Assembly: GCA_031472005.1 (NCBI GenBank)
Contig: PZJY01000004.1
Location: forward strand, 248,001-312,000
Direction of reading: 5' to 3'
DNA from: Tetracladium setigerum
Lineage: Eukaryota; Ascomycota; Leotiomycetes; Helotiales
DNA: 64,000 nucleotides
Below are positions 1 through 11,096 of this stretch, in pieces. Made by a program: the position numbers and the translations under genes. The stretch's first letter is position 1. Each line of letters begins with the position of its first letter. A model generated the notes under the pieces. The model saw only the letters and a program-made list of their open reading frames with translations. It searched no databases and had not been told where the DNA came from.

Positions 1-974
1 TGACCCCAGCAAGGTGCCTTGTCTGTCACAATAGCCTAGCGATCGTTTGGCAAGTTGAATCATTAGGATCTTTGATCCAACCTCGTAAGCCATTGCGCCC
101 AGCACTGCCTTCCCGTTCATAGTTTCGTACGTGCCCAGCTCATCTCACAGTACCGGGCGACAGCTTAAGTGCCTCATTTACGGCTCATGAGGTAGGCGAA
201 TTGGAGGAACAAGGCTCACATGTGACTATTTGTTAAGTCCAGTAATTAAAGCTGACACTCGACGTTGATATATTAATTTCTTGCTTAAACCAACGAAATA
301 TATTCAAATTTAAAGATCGATCCCTTCAGAACTACGCACTACACTTCAGCAACATATAGTACCAAGAAAGGCAAAATGTTAGGTTGGATTATGGTCGTTC
401 TCGCCCTAATTTTCATCTCGGATTCAAAGAAATCCAGATCTCCACGCAAAAGTTTTTCAACAAGAGAAAGTAAGCGGAAGTAAGAGTCAGTAAAGGTGAG
501 ATTCAAAACACGCCCGGTGATGATGGACTTCAACCGCTAACATATTGTAGCTACGAGAATATTCTTCTGTCATACCTCGGAAGACAAGCAGATTGTCTGA
601 GCCTCTTCAAGCTTCTGGAAACTAGGTCTCAGATTGTATTTGCTGAATCAAATTTTCTGTATATTTCAAGTGCTAGATTCCTCTTTCCGTCCGCCGTTCC
701 ACTAATTGTGTGACCATCATGTCCGTTGCAACCGAAAACGTGTATCTAGTGATCTATGTGCTCATTATGTACCTCAGTGCTGTCCTCATCAGAGTCCATA
801 ATCCACCAGCCTGCTTTGCTTCTATTAGCTCTGCCACTTTAGTTTGCCTGTAATTTTACTCTATGGCTGTTTCCAATGTCTCCTCACTGGCCGTCGATTT
901 TCATTTTTTACTGGGAAAAGTATGGCGAGACTCTTTGTTCTACATGAGACCGTTCTATCCACAACCAGCCACAA
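1..974. other. Intergenic, no gene seen
   Basis: I see no convincing gene here. A short minus-strand frame (339-533, 64 codons) has no recognisable motif. The frame of the transporter remnant that follows is closed by a TGA at 945-947 and has no ATG before 975, so its missing 5' end is not in this stretch in that frame. Confidence 0.6.
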
Positions 975-1402
975 GTGGATTTCGTCCCAAATCCAGAATC
1001 CATTCCGGATGGAGGTTTACAGGCATGGATAGTGGTTTTGGGAGGGTTTTGCTGTATGTTTTGCAGCTTTGGCTGGATCAACTGTAAGTTGCAATCGACC
1101 GTCATCTTTGTGATAACTAACGTGGCTCAAAGGCATTGGCATATTCCACGATTACTATCAAAATACAGGCTCTCCATCTGAGATCGCATGGATATCTTTG
1201 ACTGAAATTTTTATGGTCTTTGCCTGTGGCCCTGTCTTTGGTGGTATTATTGATAGTCATGGTCCACGACCGGTACTAGTTTTTGGGTCTGCTATGCAAC
1301 TTTTCGGCCTCTTGATGATGTCCATAGCCAAGAAATACTACCAAGTACTGTTAGCACAAGGAATATGTAGTTCTATTAGTACCAGTGCTATCTATTATTC
1401 AG

Positions 1403-1450
1403 GTAACTTAAGGTTTTCTGACTCAGAGTAATTGTTCTAACGTTCAATTG
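1403..1450 (+). other. Intron with lost acceptor (TG for AG)
   Basis: The donor is GTAACT and a CTAAC branch site is present. Joining 1402 to 1451 restores the expected YSGVTCVSSWFEKN, but the intron ends in TG where AG is required. This marks a dead splice site in the MCT-like pseudogene. Confidence 0.6.
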
Positions 1451-1819
1451 GCGTTACCTGCGTTAGCTCCTGGTTTGAAAAGAATCGAGCCCTTGCACTT
1501 GGTGTCATGAGTAGTGGATCAAGTCTTGGTGGAATCATCTACCCAACCATGATAAGTGGTCCAATTACGCGTATTGGTTTTGGCTGGACTGTGCGGAGCA
1601 TAATATTTTTGATGTTCATCCTACTTATTGTTGCCATCTTCGCCTGGCCCCGTTTTTAGCTCCATTCAAAGAGCATACATTTGGACTTGTGTGCCTTGGG
1701 AGCTTTTTATTTTGTTCTGCCATGTTTTTACCATTCAACTTTATCGGCGTACAAGCTGAGGCCTACGGAATATCAGCCGTTCATGCCTGCTATCTTGTAG
1801 TTGTCCTGAACACCGCAAG

Positions 1820-1868
1820 GAATGCATGCCGAATCAAAGCATCTCAAATTTACGCTAACAGCTTATAG
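1820..1868 (+). other. Intron with lost donor (GA for GT)
   Basis: Joining 1819 to 1869 restores LNTASLFGRILQGY, the start of TM8 in this family. The 49-nt intron has a GCTAACA branch site and a TATAG acceptor, but it begins GAATGC where GTATGC would be expected. Confidence 0.6.
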
Positions 1869-2660
1869 TCTTTTTGGCCGTATATTACAAGGGTATATAG
1901 CTGACTGCATCGGTCGTTTCAATGTTGTTATCATAGCTACAGCGGCTTCTGGTGTTCTAGTTTTGACGCTGTGGATATCATCAACGAATTCAGTTCATCT
2001 GTTTGTGTTTGCTGGCCTTTACAGGTTGTTTGCAAGTGCGTTCACTTCACTTGCTCCCGCACTTATAGGTCAAATATCTATCATGACCCAGAATGGAACG
2101 ATAATTGGTATACAATCCGCAATAATATCTTTGGCTGTTCTATTAGGAAATCCAATGGGTGGCCAACTTATGGAATCTTATCATAATAGTTTTACTGGAT
2201 TGCAAGTATTCACTGATGCAGCAAAGCTCATGAGTTCTTGTGCTTTCCTCCTTGCAAAGTGTAAATTGAGTTAGGGTATCCTATCGAGAGCTTGATACAC
2301 GGCTTGGTTGCTCGCAGCATGTCACATAAGTTCCTTATTCACGGAATACTGTACGTGCAAGCAATCGCATGAAAATATTTTGAAATGGTTAAGAGCAGGA
2401 AAAGTGCTACTAAACAATTCGATTATGAACGCATGGACCGCATTCTTTCTGGAAAACAAAATAGCTGTCATCAGAAGAATGAATATCATCAGTGACCCCC
2501 ACATAGGGAAGCGGTTATAGCAAAACGCTCAGTCACTATGATGACGGCGATGAAGTGACAAGGCCAAAGCTTAATAGTATGAACAAAGCCGCTTCGTCGG
2601 ACGCTTTTCAATTCTTATTACACCTTGTTTCTTACAGTACTGTACAGTTTTGAATCGAGA

Positions 2661-3350
2661 ATGATGAGTTCATTCCAAAAAAGATCGATTTCGTTGTTAC
2701 GCTCGAAGTCGTTACAACCGACGATCTCGATCTTCTGTGGGGCATCATCTGGAAATTCACCCGTTTATGTCAAAACGGCACGTGCACTTGCTTTCGCTTT
2801 GCACAAAAACAATATAAAGCTCGTTTATGGTGGTGGAACAAGTGGTTTAATGGGAGAAGTTGCACGTACTTTAGTGCGTCTTTCTGGGCCAACGTCTGTC
2901 CACGGTATCATCCCAGCGCCACTCCTTCAGTATAAACAAAGAATGGATAAAGAGGGTATTCCAAATGATGAAATCTATGGCAAAACCACGATTGTTAAAG
3001 ATATGCATTCAAGGAAGCGATTAATGGCAGAGGCGGTGATCTCAGGTGGTCCTGGAAGTGGATTTATTGCATTACCTGGTGGTTACGGAACATTTGAAGA
3101 ACTGATGGAGGTTGTTACATGGAATCAACTTGGTATACACAATCGAGGCATAGTTGTTCTTAACGTTGACGGGTATTGGGATGGTCTGATGGACTGGGTG
3201 GTTAAAGCTGTTGATGCTGGGTTTGTGAATGAGAGAAACCAGAAAATGATTTTGGAAGCGACTGATGTTGAGGCAGCGGTAGATTCGCTAAAGAATTATC
3301 AAGCTTGTGAAGGGAGATTCGATTTAAAATGGACAGATGGGGAGGTATAA
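2661..3350 (+). CDS. LOG-family cytokinin riboside 5'-monophosphate phosphoribohydrolase
   Basis: This is a single-exon protein of 229 residues, the usual LOG length (about 200-230). LOG enzymes remove ribose 5-phosphate from cytokinin nucleotides or, in many fungi and bacteria, from AMP-like nucleotides, in the cytosol. The Rossmann-type nucleotide site shows as GGGTSGLMG (residues 57-65), and the family signature PGGYGTFEE as residues 139-147, preceded by the conserved SRKRLMAE. The ATG at 2661 (with a second at 2664) is chosen because the frame further upstream has only a TTG. The gene stands alone, with no cytochrome P450 or isopentenyltransferase beside it, so a role in making cytokinin cannot be argued from context. 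Older annotations call this family lysine decarboxylase-like. Confidence 0.9.
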   Translation: MMSSFQKRSISLLRSKSLQPTISIFCGASSGNSPVYVKTARALAFALHKNNIKLVYGGGTSGLMGEVARTLVRLSGPTSVHGIIPAPLLQYKQRMDKEGIPNDEIYGKTTIVKDMHSRKRLMAEAVISGGPGSGFIALPGGYGTFEELMEVVTWNQLGIHNRGIVVLNVDGYWDGLMDWVVKAVDAGFVNERNQKMILEATDVEAAVDSLKNYQACEGRFDLKWTDGEV

Positions 3351-3400
3351 TTCTATGATTCAGCCACTCAGGTACCTGCTAACAGAATGTCTAAACTAAA

Positions 3401-4108
3401 TTATCTGTCTTGTTGCACTCTCAATCTCTTCAACTTCCACTGAGGCATTTTCCATTCTGGGAACCTTTCCTTTTCCTCTTCCAGTCGTGCCTTGATAACA
3501 GCATGTAGATTGCTTAGCCAAAAGGGGATGTGCGGAGCTTCAGTCGATAACTCAATGTCTTCTTCAACTAATGGTCCTTTTGGAAGCTGACCACCATCGT
3601 AGACAAATGTCAATTTCTTCAGGTTTTCGAACCTGCTAATCTTTCTACCCTCAATTGTCGTCTGCCATGCATTACTCCAGATTTCAACGTCGACTGCTAG
3701 ACTTGTAAGGTCCATGATATCTCTTGCAGGTACTGTGGCAATGAGTTTTGATATCATACAAGTTCTGTGAGTAGCCGCACGTTCTGCGAAAGGGACCTCC
3801 GACCAGGAGAGATAAATTGTGTCTAGAGAGGGATTTTGCAGAACGTTTGTGGCTGAATAAGGGGTGCTGAAAATCGGTTGGTATATTCTTAATCCTTCTG
3901 TGCGTGCCTCTTGACAGATCTGAAATATGTACGGTAAGTTGCACCCCGATAAGTATTCCAAGTCAAATTGGGCTTTTCCATCTCTGGTAACATCTTCACG
4001 TGAGCTTCTGGTAAGGCGACATCTGATAGGAATAATTCGAGATGTCACTGTATGTGTCCAGATCTTTAGGCGTATTTCCTTCGGTAGATCTGTGAAATGT
4101 GAAAACAT
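3401..4108 (-). CDS. 2EXR-domain protein
   Basis: This is an intact single-exon frame of 235 residues opening with ATG at 4108. The N-terminal motif FTDLPKEIRLKIWTHTV matches the start of the fungal 2EXR domain (F-x-x-LP-x-E-[IL]-R-x-x-[IL]-W), which is F-box-like in appearance. A second conserved patch (residues about 90-130) is the usual paired block after it. 2EXR proteins are abundant and lineage-expanded in Leotiomycetes and Sordariomycetes, and their molecular function is not established. The C terminus is rich in Lys, Arg and Trp. It converges on the LOG gene with only 50 bases between stop codons. Confidence 0.8.
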   Translation of the reverse strand: MFSHFTDLPKEIRLKIWTHTVTSRIIPIRCRLTRSSREDVTRDGKAQFDLEYLSGCNLPYIFQICQEARTEGLRIYQPIFSTPYSATNVLQNPSLDTIYLSWSEVPFAERAATHRTCMISKLIATVPARDIMDLTSLAVDVEIWSNAWQTTIEGRKISRFENLKKLTFVYDGGQLPKGPLVEEDIELSTEAPHIPFWLSNLHAVIKARLEEEKERFPEWKMPQWKLKRLRVQQDR

Positions 4109-4421
4109 CGTGTGACTGCCAGATATTTCAGCTTTCGCCCTCGAAAGGGTTTCAAATAGTTAGACTGTGACATATCACTTCGAAGCTCAGAAATCCTGAC
4201 ATAATGTGTCATCCGTGGGATGGTATCTCACACTAAAGCTGTCGTACCTTTTTCCTCTACAGCTTAACATTTTCTCATTATTCACAAAGAGTCACATATT
4301 CGGTTCAAGTCACTGGCCGACTTCTGCACGGCAGAGGATATATCAAACTTAAACCTGCGCCAGTTAAAGAGCTTAAGAGCGAATCGAACTGGATTTAAAA
4401 AGTTCGGTACGAACCTTTATA

Positions 4422-4757
4422 ATGGCCCCTCGAATGAGCAGCAAAGTTGATGTACAATCAAAATTTGATCTGCCGCCATTGCATCGAGCGATTATGGAAA
4501 GCGATAGTTTAGAAATCAATCGACTTCTAGCGGGAATCACCGATATTGAAGCCAGAAATGATCAAGGAAGAACGGCGTTACATCTGGCAGCCTTACTAGG
4601 GCTTGAGGACGTCGTGCAATTGCTGCTTGAAGCAGATGCAGACATCGAAGTAAAGGACTTTGATGATATGACACCATTGCATTATGCATCTTGGTACCTA
4701 CACCAGGGGATCGTTAAGCTCTTAGAGTTTAAAAAAGGCGGCAATGCCAAGCACTGA
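4422..4757 (+). CDS. Short ankyrin-repeat protein
   Basis: A frame of 111 residues starting at ATG 4422. Three ankyrin units can be read: PLHRAIMESDSLEINRLL (about 17-35), TALHLAALLGLEDVVQLLLE (about 51-70) and TPLHYASWYLHQGIVKLL (about 84-101). The consensus TxLHxAAxxGxxxxVxLLL is clear in the middle unit. No other domain is attached. Such short units may be free-standing interaction modules or leftovers of a larger ankyrin protein, and this frame could be a fragment of one. There is no in-frame extension. Confidence 0.7.
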   Translation: MAPRMSSKVDVQSKFDLPPLHRAIMESDSLEINRLLAGITDIEARNDQGRTALHLAALLGLEDVVQLLLEADADIEVKDFDDMTPLHYASWYLHQGIVKLLEFKKGGNAKH

Positions 4758-5087
4758 GTAATACAGCGTATAGTTTACCGTAGTTTGTAATTCGTCAACT
4801 GGGATATCTCTGTTTTGAGAAGAGGATTAAAATGATGACAAGTTTTAGATACGCTCATGTGCCCCGGCTCTCTGTCATCAAGATATTTTTAGAATGCTGC
4901 TTAATTTGATCCGTATTGTTAGAACGTGACTCGATACTATCTCTTGAAGTCGTACTAAATTTGGTATGGCTTAGAGTGTATTTGCCCATAATCCTAAACT
5001 AGCAGTCACTAATTTCTGGCGACGTATAAGTACAAATATTCTAGCTTGTCTCCGTTGTTCGGGAACAACATCAACTTAAAATCTCCG
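4758..5087 (+). other. Intergenic
   Basis: AT-rich spacer between the ankyrin and DUF7053 genes. It probably holds the promoter and leader of the latter. No coding or repeat signal was seen. Confidence 0.5.
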
Positions 5088-5918
5088 ATGTCAAAAAGAA
5101 CAGTTTTTACAACGGTAACGGCTTTGCCTGCCGGTATCACACGACAATCAGTTCTTGAAGCTTTACACGATCATACAGCGATGATAGAACTTAATCCTTT
5201 GGTTGAGAATTGGCATTCTATTAAGCCCTCCGTAGACGCTACCCCTGAAGAGTATCACTGTAGATGGTACCAGGTGACTGACAAAGTAGATTACCTTCCT
5301 CTAAGATTTTATTCTGGAAGAGTTACATACAAAACCTGCTTTCACAATCTGGCAGATGGGTTACAAACACATGTCTATGCTCCATTAGGACTAAGTATCA
5401 AGGAAAGGTGGACAGTTGGCGGTTCGCTGCCTGGAGAGCCAATAAACGCGGTCGAACTAGGGCTAGGTTTGCCTATGAGTGGCCTTTGGCTAAGGGAAGA
5501 TGTGACGATGAAGTGCAGCATCTTCGCAACCAAATTTGTCAGGAAAAATCTAACGAGAGCTCATGCCTGCTTAGTGGATAGGCTGTTTGTGAAAGCACAA
5601 CTAGCGGACAGTGGGGGGTATGATGCTCAACCGTGGACGCAGCGATTCTATTTGCCTTTATATTTGCCAACGAGTCTAGAAATCCAGCTGCCAATACTCT
5701 CGCCAGAGCTTACAGGTATAGATCCTACGACAGTCTTACCGGTGAATGATCTCGACAAGACAAGCGGAAAGAGCATCAACTCTAGATGTCCGGCACCTCC
5801 TATACCTAGGAAAAGCGAACTTCGCACTATGATCAACAAACCTTACCAATCGCCTTTTCAGGACTTTTCAAACTCTAATTCATGTATTGTAAATCATGTC
5901 TTTGAGCTTGAAGCGTAG
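5088..5918 (+). CDS. DUF7053-type protein
   Basis: 276 residues from ATG 5088. Only a TTG lies further upstream in frame, so this ATG is preferred; MSKRTVFTTVTALP is also the usual N terminus of the family. Recognised blocks are ITRQSVLEALHDHTAMIELNP (about 18-38), YHCRWYQVTDKVDYLP and LREDVTMKCSIFATKFVRK. The fold has been likened to START/polyketide-cyclase proteins, but no activity is established. The last roughly 100 residues after the domain are Pro/Ser rich and probably disordered. No intron is needed, and no signal peptide or membrane segment is seen, which suggests a cytosolic protein. The assignment to DUF7053 is from memory of the pattern. Confidence 0.75.
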   Translation: MSKRTVFTTVTALPAGITRQSVLEALHDHTAMIELNPLVENWHSIKPSVDATPEEYHCRWYQVTDKVDYLPLRFYSGRVTYKTCFHNLADGLQTHVYAPLGLSIKERWTVGGSLPGEPINAVELGLGLPMSGLWLREDVTMKCSIFATKFVRKNLTRAHACLVDRLFVKAQLADSGGYDAQPWTQRFYLPLYLPTSLEIQLPILSPELTGIDPTTVLPVNDLDKTSGKSINSRCPAPPIPRKSELRTMINKPYQSPFQDFSNSNSCIVNHVFELEA

Positions 5919-6726
5919 GTCACTTCTACTACTGCAATGCTTTGCTGCAACCAACAAGTGTTCCTTTCTTTATGTCTTTATGGTAAAGTTTTAGATCTTA
6001 GCATGGCTCGCGTCGAACGGTGACTTCCATGCTTTGTCAAAATTTCGTATCCTACGGTATATCTTTCATGACCGGTAGTGCGAACCTTGTCCTTCTGGCA
6101 TGTAATCGTTCTTCAACTTTAAGACGCCACTGGTGTGCAGCACTTCAGTAAGTGCTTTGCCACTATGCGAAACTCCATATCTTGTTGTATAATCTACGAA
6201 GCTTGTATCATTTTCTAGTCCCGGAGTTGAGTCATTTTAAAGTAATTGAATAGCGAAGCTAGGAAATATTTCAAAGACACCCTGCCGTATCGGACTAATG
6301 ATAACACTAGCTGCTACACTTCGAGAATACTCTATCGCGTCAACTAGGCATAATAGAGGCTTTCAGATCCACGCTACGCCTCGCAAAGAACCACCACATT
6401 AATGCAAGCTTGTATAGGGTAAAACGACGAATTAACTGCGCCCCAAAGAAGCTTTTATTTTCATTTAAGAATTATTTAAAGCCTTCATCTACACTTCAGT
6501 AACCGCCACCCAAACCAAATGTCCTGATCTCCAGTAGACCGAACTTCTGATCACAAGATTGATTCTTCAAGCCGCTTTATCGAGACACCCTCTATTTTAT
6601 TTATTTGGCAAGGCCAATCTATTTTGAAGCTCCCGAAGAGAATCTCATCTCAGTCGAGGTAGACTCCTGTCATTCCTACCAACTTCCTTCTCAAATACCA
6701 TCTCTAACGCGGCGAGCACCAACACT
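5919..6726 (+). other. Intergenic, upstream region of the cyclin gene
   Basis: 808 bases without a coding frame of interest. The last 250 bases are pyrimidine rich, as is common in the leader of fungal genes, and run directly into the cyclin ATG at 6727. Confidence 0.5.
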
Positions 6727-7911
6727 ATGGCACATCATAAGCAGGGTCAGGATTGCTACTTAGTCGGACCTCGTAGTGCTGCACGTTTCACAGTACTAGC
6801 AGGCATGCGAGGCTACACCAACGACACTGCTGAAATGCGTCATAAATTCATGATGCAAGAACCCTCCAGGCAATATTGTGAAGACATCGTGAATCAAATG
6901 AGATATATGGAGGTCAAGAACCTTAGTTCCTCACCTTATATGTATTTTGCTAATTTTTCATAGGTTAGGACACAACCCAGTGATGCTTTAATCAACACTC
7001 AGCCCGAGATTCAGTGGTTCATGCGATCTTATCTTCTTGACTTCTTGATCGAAGCCCACTATGCTCTGCAGCTTCTCCCTGAGACACTCTTCCTCACGAT
7101 CAATCTCTTGGATCGATACTGTTCCAGGCGTATCGTTTTTAAGCGCCACAATCAGCTTGTTGGCTCTACTTCGTTGCTGATCGCTGCCAAATACGGAGAG
7201 ACAAAAGACCGTGTGCCCAAGATCAAAGAGTTGAAAACCATGTGCTGCTCATTGTACGACGAGGAAATTTTCAAACTGATGGAGTTGCATATCTTGAATA
7301 CTCTTGAATGGAGCATCGGCCACCCCACCGTCAACAGCTTCCTCCAGATTGCTCTAATAGAGGGTAATGAAGAGGTTGAAGTCGAGCACATGGCAGGCTT
7401 CATCTGCGAAGTTGCACTTTGCCACAAGGATTTCGTATCCACCAAACCATCGATTATGGCTCGAGTCTCTATTGCACTTGCAAAAAGTATATTAGGTTGT
7501 CACGGAACTCTCAATCTAGATCAAATTGAGAATTACACCGCCCGAACGTTGTCCGAACGCCTCTGTGAAATATCTCATACCCTTATTAGCAAATACTCCT
7601 CTTCTCGTCTTTCCTGTTCTTCTACTCGCTTCGAGCATTTCCTGGAGCAACAAGCGACTATTCGGAGGGGAATTGTAATGCCGCCAATACTTCCTTGCAA
7701 GATTCGCCAAAAGCCGAACATCAACGACAAATCCGAGTATAGTACTCCTCGGAACAACCCCGATTGTACAGCTAATAGCTACCCTACGCCTCAAATCACT
7801 CCTGCTGGCCACATTCTCACGGAAAGTTTAGAGTTGAATGCAATGGAATCCCAAAGGCCAACTAGCGACAAACTTACCAGGGATGAACATGTCCCTCGAT
7901 ATTTCCACTAA
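6727..7911 (+). CDS. G1/S-type cyclin (Cln/Puc1-like)
   Basis: Two exons, 6727-6912 and 6964-7911. The 51-nt intron 6913-6963 starts GTCAAG and ends CATAG, with a GCTAAT branch site. Splicing gives 377 residues. The cyclin box begins with EIQWFMRSYLLDFLIEAH and continues through FLTINLLDRYCS, LVGSTSLLIAAKYGE and LEWSIGHPT (about residues 75-185). A second cyclin fold follows to about residue 280. FMRSYLLDFL in place of the B-type MRxILVDWL, and GHPTVNSFLQ, are the pattern of ascomycete G1 cyclins, which activate Cdc28/Cdk1. No destruction box is evident. The C-terminal tail is rich in Ser, Thr and Pro (several TP/SP sites), as expected for PEST-driven SCF turnover. Confidence 0.85.
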
Positions 7912-8633
7912 GAATCTTACCAAGAAATTGATACGACATGATGCCCCGAATTTTCTGCGGCTGTTTTGTTTTGTGAATCTACCACAGCTCGAATATCTGC
8001 GTGGTGAATACGGCTCTCCAGCGAGTTATGATGTGGCACTTCAAGTTTCAATTCAATTATTAAATGGGACCAAGAGAGACGACGGTCATGATGTCATCTT
8101 GAGTGCAATAGTCTCAGCTACTGGTTATGATTAGTGGGGGGAGAAGACCTTTCAAGGTAGAATTTTAGCAGTGATGATGTCAGTTTTAGGTCCCTGCCAA
8201 GGCAGCACTTACAATAAAATACCGAATATGAAAATTAATCATTTGCAAGAGCGCCGATGGAATGAGGCTGATCTGTGATGACTTTAGAGTGAGTCCCAAC
8301 ATTGTGCTTGGGAGAAGAAGTACACAACTGTACGCTGACCATAAATCAAACATAAATTAAAACAACATTCAAACCCCTGATTAATGTCATGTGCGTCTAT
8401 AAAAATACTGTATGCTTTACTTAGACCGAAATCATCGATACAATTCACATTTGAGACTCTCTAACTTAGTTGTCATCCTCAACGATGTAAGGTTAGTATA
8501 TTAGAAGATGCTATAAACATATCACACCTTATGATACTGCACATTACCAGTCCCAGTGGAGGATACCCCTACCTAGACTGTTTTATTGATTCGTCAGAAT
8601 GGTTCAAGACCTATCTAACTTATAACGATCGAA
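7912..8633 (+). other. Intergenic
   Basis: Contains the cyclin 3' end. A 98-codon frame (7838-8134) overlaps the cyclin tail in another frame and shows no motif, so it is not called. The rest is AT-rich. Confidence 0.5.
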
Positions 8634-10930
8634 ATGGCCTATACAAATGGATCAGCGGATATACACCCAATAATTCTCTTGAATGCTCTCGTTCCCGGCT
8701 TCTCTGTTCTCACATCTACGATCTACGAGCACTTGAGATTCGATGCCACAGCCTACGTTCCGGTCATACTGCTCGTTGCACTTCTAGTATTAGCATTTCA
8801 ATATAGCGGGGAATGTCTCTGGTGCCAACTCGAGACATATTTCATGGCCACAGCCGATATCAGGATAGATGATGAGTTATAAAACATGCTTATGGCTGTA
8901 AGTGGAGTTCATGTGATGTCCTATTTACTAGCTATCTAAGCAAATATCACTTGAGAAATTCAACTTACAGGTGTATCGTACCTTCTTCTCAGTTTATCCC
9001 GGAGGCTCGAAATGAATGCCTCTAATTTGTGTCGTTTAGTGGGTCGCTACTCAACACTTCTCCCAAGCTTCTCGTTGCTTTGTTGCAATCATTGATATCA
9101 ACTCTCGTGTATGGCATCCGGGATCCACACTCCACGATGATGAAAATGCAGATAAAGAAGAAGAGGAAAATAATACTGATTTCCAGGACTCCAGCATGCA
9201 TGAAATGAATCAACCTTTGCAGTATACGCCTTCATTTGGAACACACTTCTTCGTGAGTAAAATGACACAGGCGGAAATGTGCCTCGAAACTCTTGGCAGC
9301 GATCTATCCAGGCCATTGACTTAGTTTAGTAGTACAGATCCCGCCTCATTCTCTTCAAGCGCAGGCAGAGTCGACATCAGGGTTATACCCTGTCTGCGCG
9401 GGAAGAAATTTCTCTTTCCTCATTTGGACGCAATTCTTCAATCCTGAAAACACTATTAGGCGAGAGTCGACGTAAATTTCTCGAAGATGACGAGAACAGC
9501 ACATTGATCTATCGTGGTATGATCAACGCAAGGTCCGCCTAGCCATGTTGAAGACGATCCATGTCCCGCCCTTCCAGGCCTCTTTCTACTATCGTCGTCG
9601 ATGAAGCCATGAAGGAGCCACTCGTGGATGATTTACGAGACTATCTCCATCCTCGTACACGGCGTTGGTACAGCAATCACGGAATCCCAAATCGGAGGGG
9701 CTACCTCTTCTATGGCCCTCCTGGGACAGGTAAAAGCTATCTATAAGTCCAGTTTCTGGTCCATCGTTAGATTGAAATGAACAGGGGCAAAGCGGATCAG
9801 CATGGGGGAATGGCAAAGTTGGAAGATTCCAGGACGACTCCACCTATGTCAAGTCGAATTTCACTGTCCGCTCTATTGAATGTCATCAAAAGCGTGGCAT
9901 CGCAGAGAGAAGAGGACTACCTTGAATCATCATAGCGCAAACGAAACAAAACAGGAAATTAACCGAATGATCGCTTAGGACTCGAGAAATGCACACCTGG
10001 GATAGCCCTGCGATCGTCTTCATATCCTCTTCACCACCGATCTTGGCTGGATTTAAGCGCACCGGCACTTGTACGGCATTCGCCAGTTAGCTCTTTTATC
10101 CAACCCTCATGACTTGCAGCTAGCTTTCAAACGCTGTACTAGGGGGGAAAAGGGGGAACTTTACCCAGTCTGCTTTCCCTGTTTTGGAGGATCTCCCTGC
10201 TAAATTGTAGGATAATAACAAGACGCCAGGACCAGAGTCTTCTGAATGGAGTACATTGCAGCAAAGGTATGTCGGTGAAACTTCGTGATGAGTTCGGATG
10301 TTGGCATCACAAACGCATTGCGTAATGGTCAATTTTACCTATTCGTCCGGGTGCTTCTGCTCAGACGCAAAGCACCATGATGCTCCATCGGTCATCTCGG
10401 TAGTGGTCCTTGTCGTCAGAGAGATCTTCAGCATGGTTACCTTTGCTCGCAGGAAGCAGGTGGTATGATGTTGTGAGGTTTTTTGCAGGGTCGCATCCTT
10501 GTCATGACTACAAACCACGCCGAAAAGCTAGGTAATGCGCTGGTCCGGCCGACGTGTTGACATGAAATTTAAATTTAACCTTGCATCATCTTTAATGATC
10601 ATGTCACTGTTCTGTAACATTTTCGCCACACTTGAGGAGGATATTCCTGAGGCCATAACACGTACAGTAAAACCTCTGAGGGAGGTGAGTTTGGAATATG
10701 AGAAGCAAAAAGGCTACAATCAGACTGGCAATAAAGAGCAGAGGGAATACGGGGAGAGAATTAATAAACTCTCTCAGGAGTTTGCAGGTCTCATTTCTGC
10801 GGACGTTTTCAGTCCTGCGGAAGTGCAAGGTTTCCTTCTTGAGCATAAAAGGTTCCCGGAACGAACAGTTGCACATACCCGAGAGTGGGTCAACAAAGGA
10901 GAAAGACACGAAAGTAACCAGGAGCAATAA
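8634..10930 (+). pseudogene. BCS1-like AAA ATPase, decayed
   Basis: Fungal BCS1-like AAA proteins are membrane-anchored ATPases; Bcs1 itself moves the Rieske protein across the mitochondrial inner membrane. Exon 1 (8634-8897) carries the N-terminal membrane segment AYVPVILLVALLVLAF and TADIRIDDEL, followed by TAA in place of the usual Tyr before NMLMA. An intron, 8970 acceptor CTTACAG, follows. Further blocks are PSFGTHFF (about 9230), YRSRLILFKRR just after a TAG, RKFLEDDENSTLIYRGMI, RPLSTIVVDE, the Walker A GPPGTGKS (about 9718-9741), SLSALLNVI (about 9862), RILVMTTNHAEKL (about 10492) and VDMKFKFNLASS (about 10558). Walker B and its neighbourhood are deleted after 9745, and a stretch of about 580 bases (9905-10490) separates the two halves of the AAA core. 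Several stops and frame changes rule out function. Confidence 0.85.
10535..10930 (+). pseudogene. C-terminal exon of the BCS1-like remnant
   Basis: The longest surviving frame of the BCS1-like pseudogene (131 codons). It starts in the AAA small-domain motif (VDMKFKFNLASS) and runs through a Glu/Lys-rich helical tail with FSPAEVQGFLLEHK, the equivalent of the family's closing helix. It reads as a separate protein only because the sequence before it is broken. Confidence 0.75.
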
Positions 10931-11096
10931 TGCTATTGCTACAGTCCAATTTCCAGTAGCTGAAATTTTCTAATTACGCGGTGGAGTATATATCTATCTA
11001 CTTGCAATCGATTTTTGGTGAACAGAGAAGATCTAACTTATGTGAATTCATGTCTACCAAGCAGTATTTAAATCCATAGCGTTGCGACAGCAGAGC

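Larger units (their letters stand above)
975..2274 (+). pseudogene. MCT/MCH-type MFS transporter, decayed
   Basis: This is a remnant of a fungal monocarboxylate-transporter-like MFS permease (plasma membrane, 12 TM). The diagnostic PDGGLQAWIVVLG start of TM1 lies near 1005. Exon 1 joins exon 2 cleanly over an intron at 1084-1132 (GTAAGT...AAAG), giving WINCIGIFHDYYQ. Later conserved stretches are SSWFEKNRALALG, PFNFIGVQAEAYGIS and SLFGRILQGYIAD. Damage: no in-frame ATG (position 975 is GTG, with a stop just upstream); the second intron (1403-1450) ends in TG instead of AG; a third (1820-1868) starts with GA instead of GT; and the central cytoplasmic loop near 1655-1665 is lost with a stop and frame change. 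The family usually has about 430-480 residues. The changes at the splice sites are transversions, so they are not RIP. Confidence 0.8.

Noticed and set aside
7838..8134. 98-codon frame after the cyclin
   Set aside because: It overlaps the cyclin's C terminus in another phase and lacks any motif.
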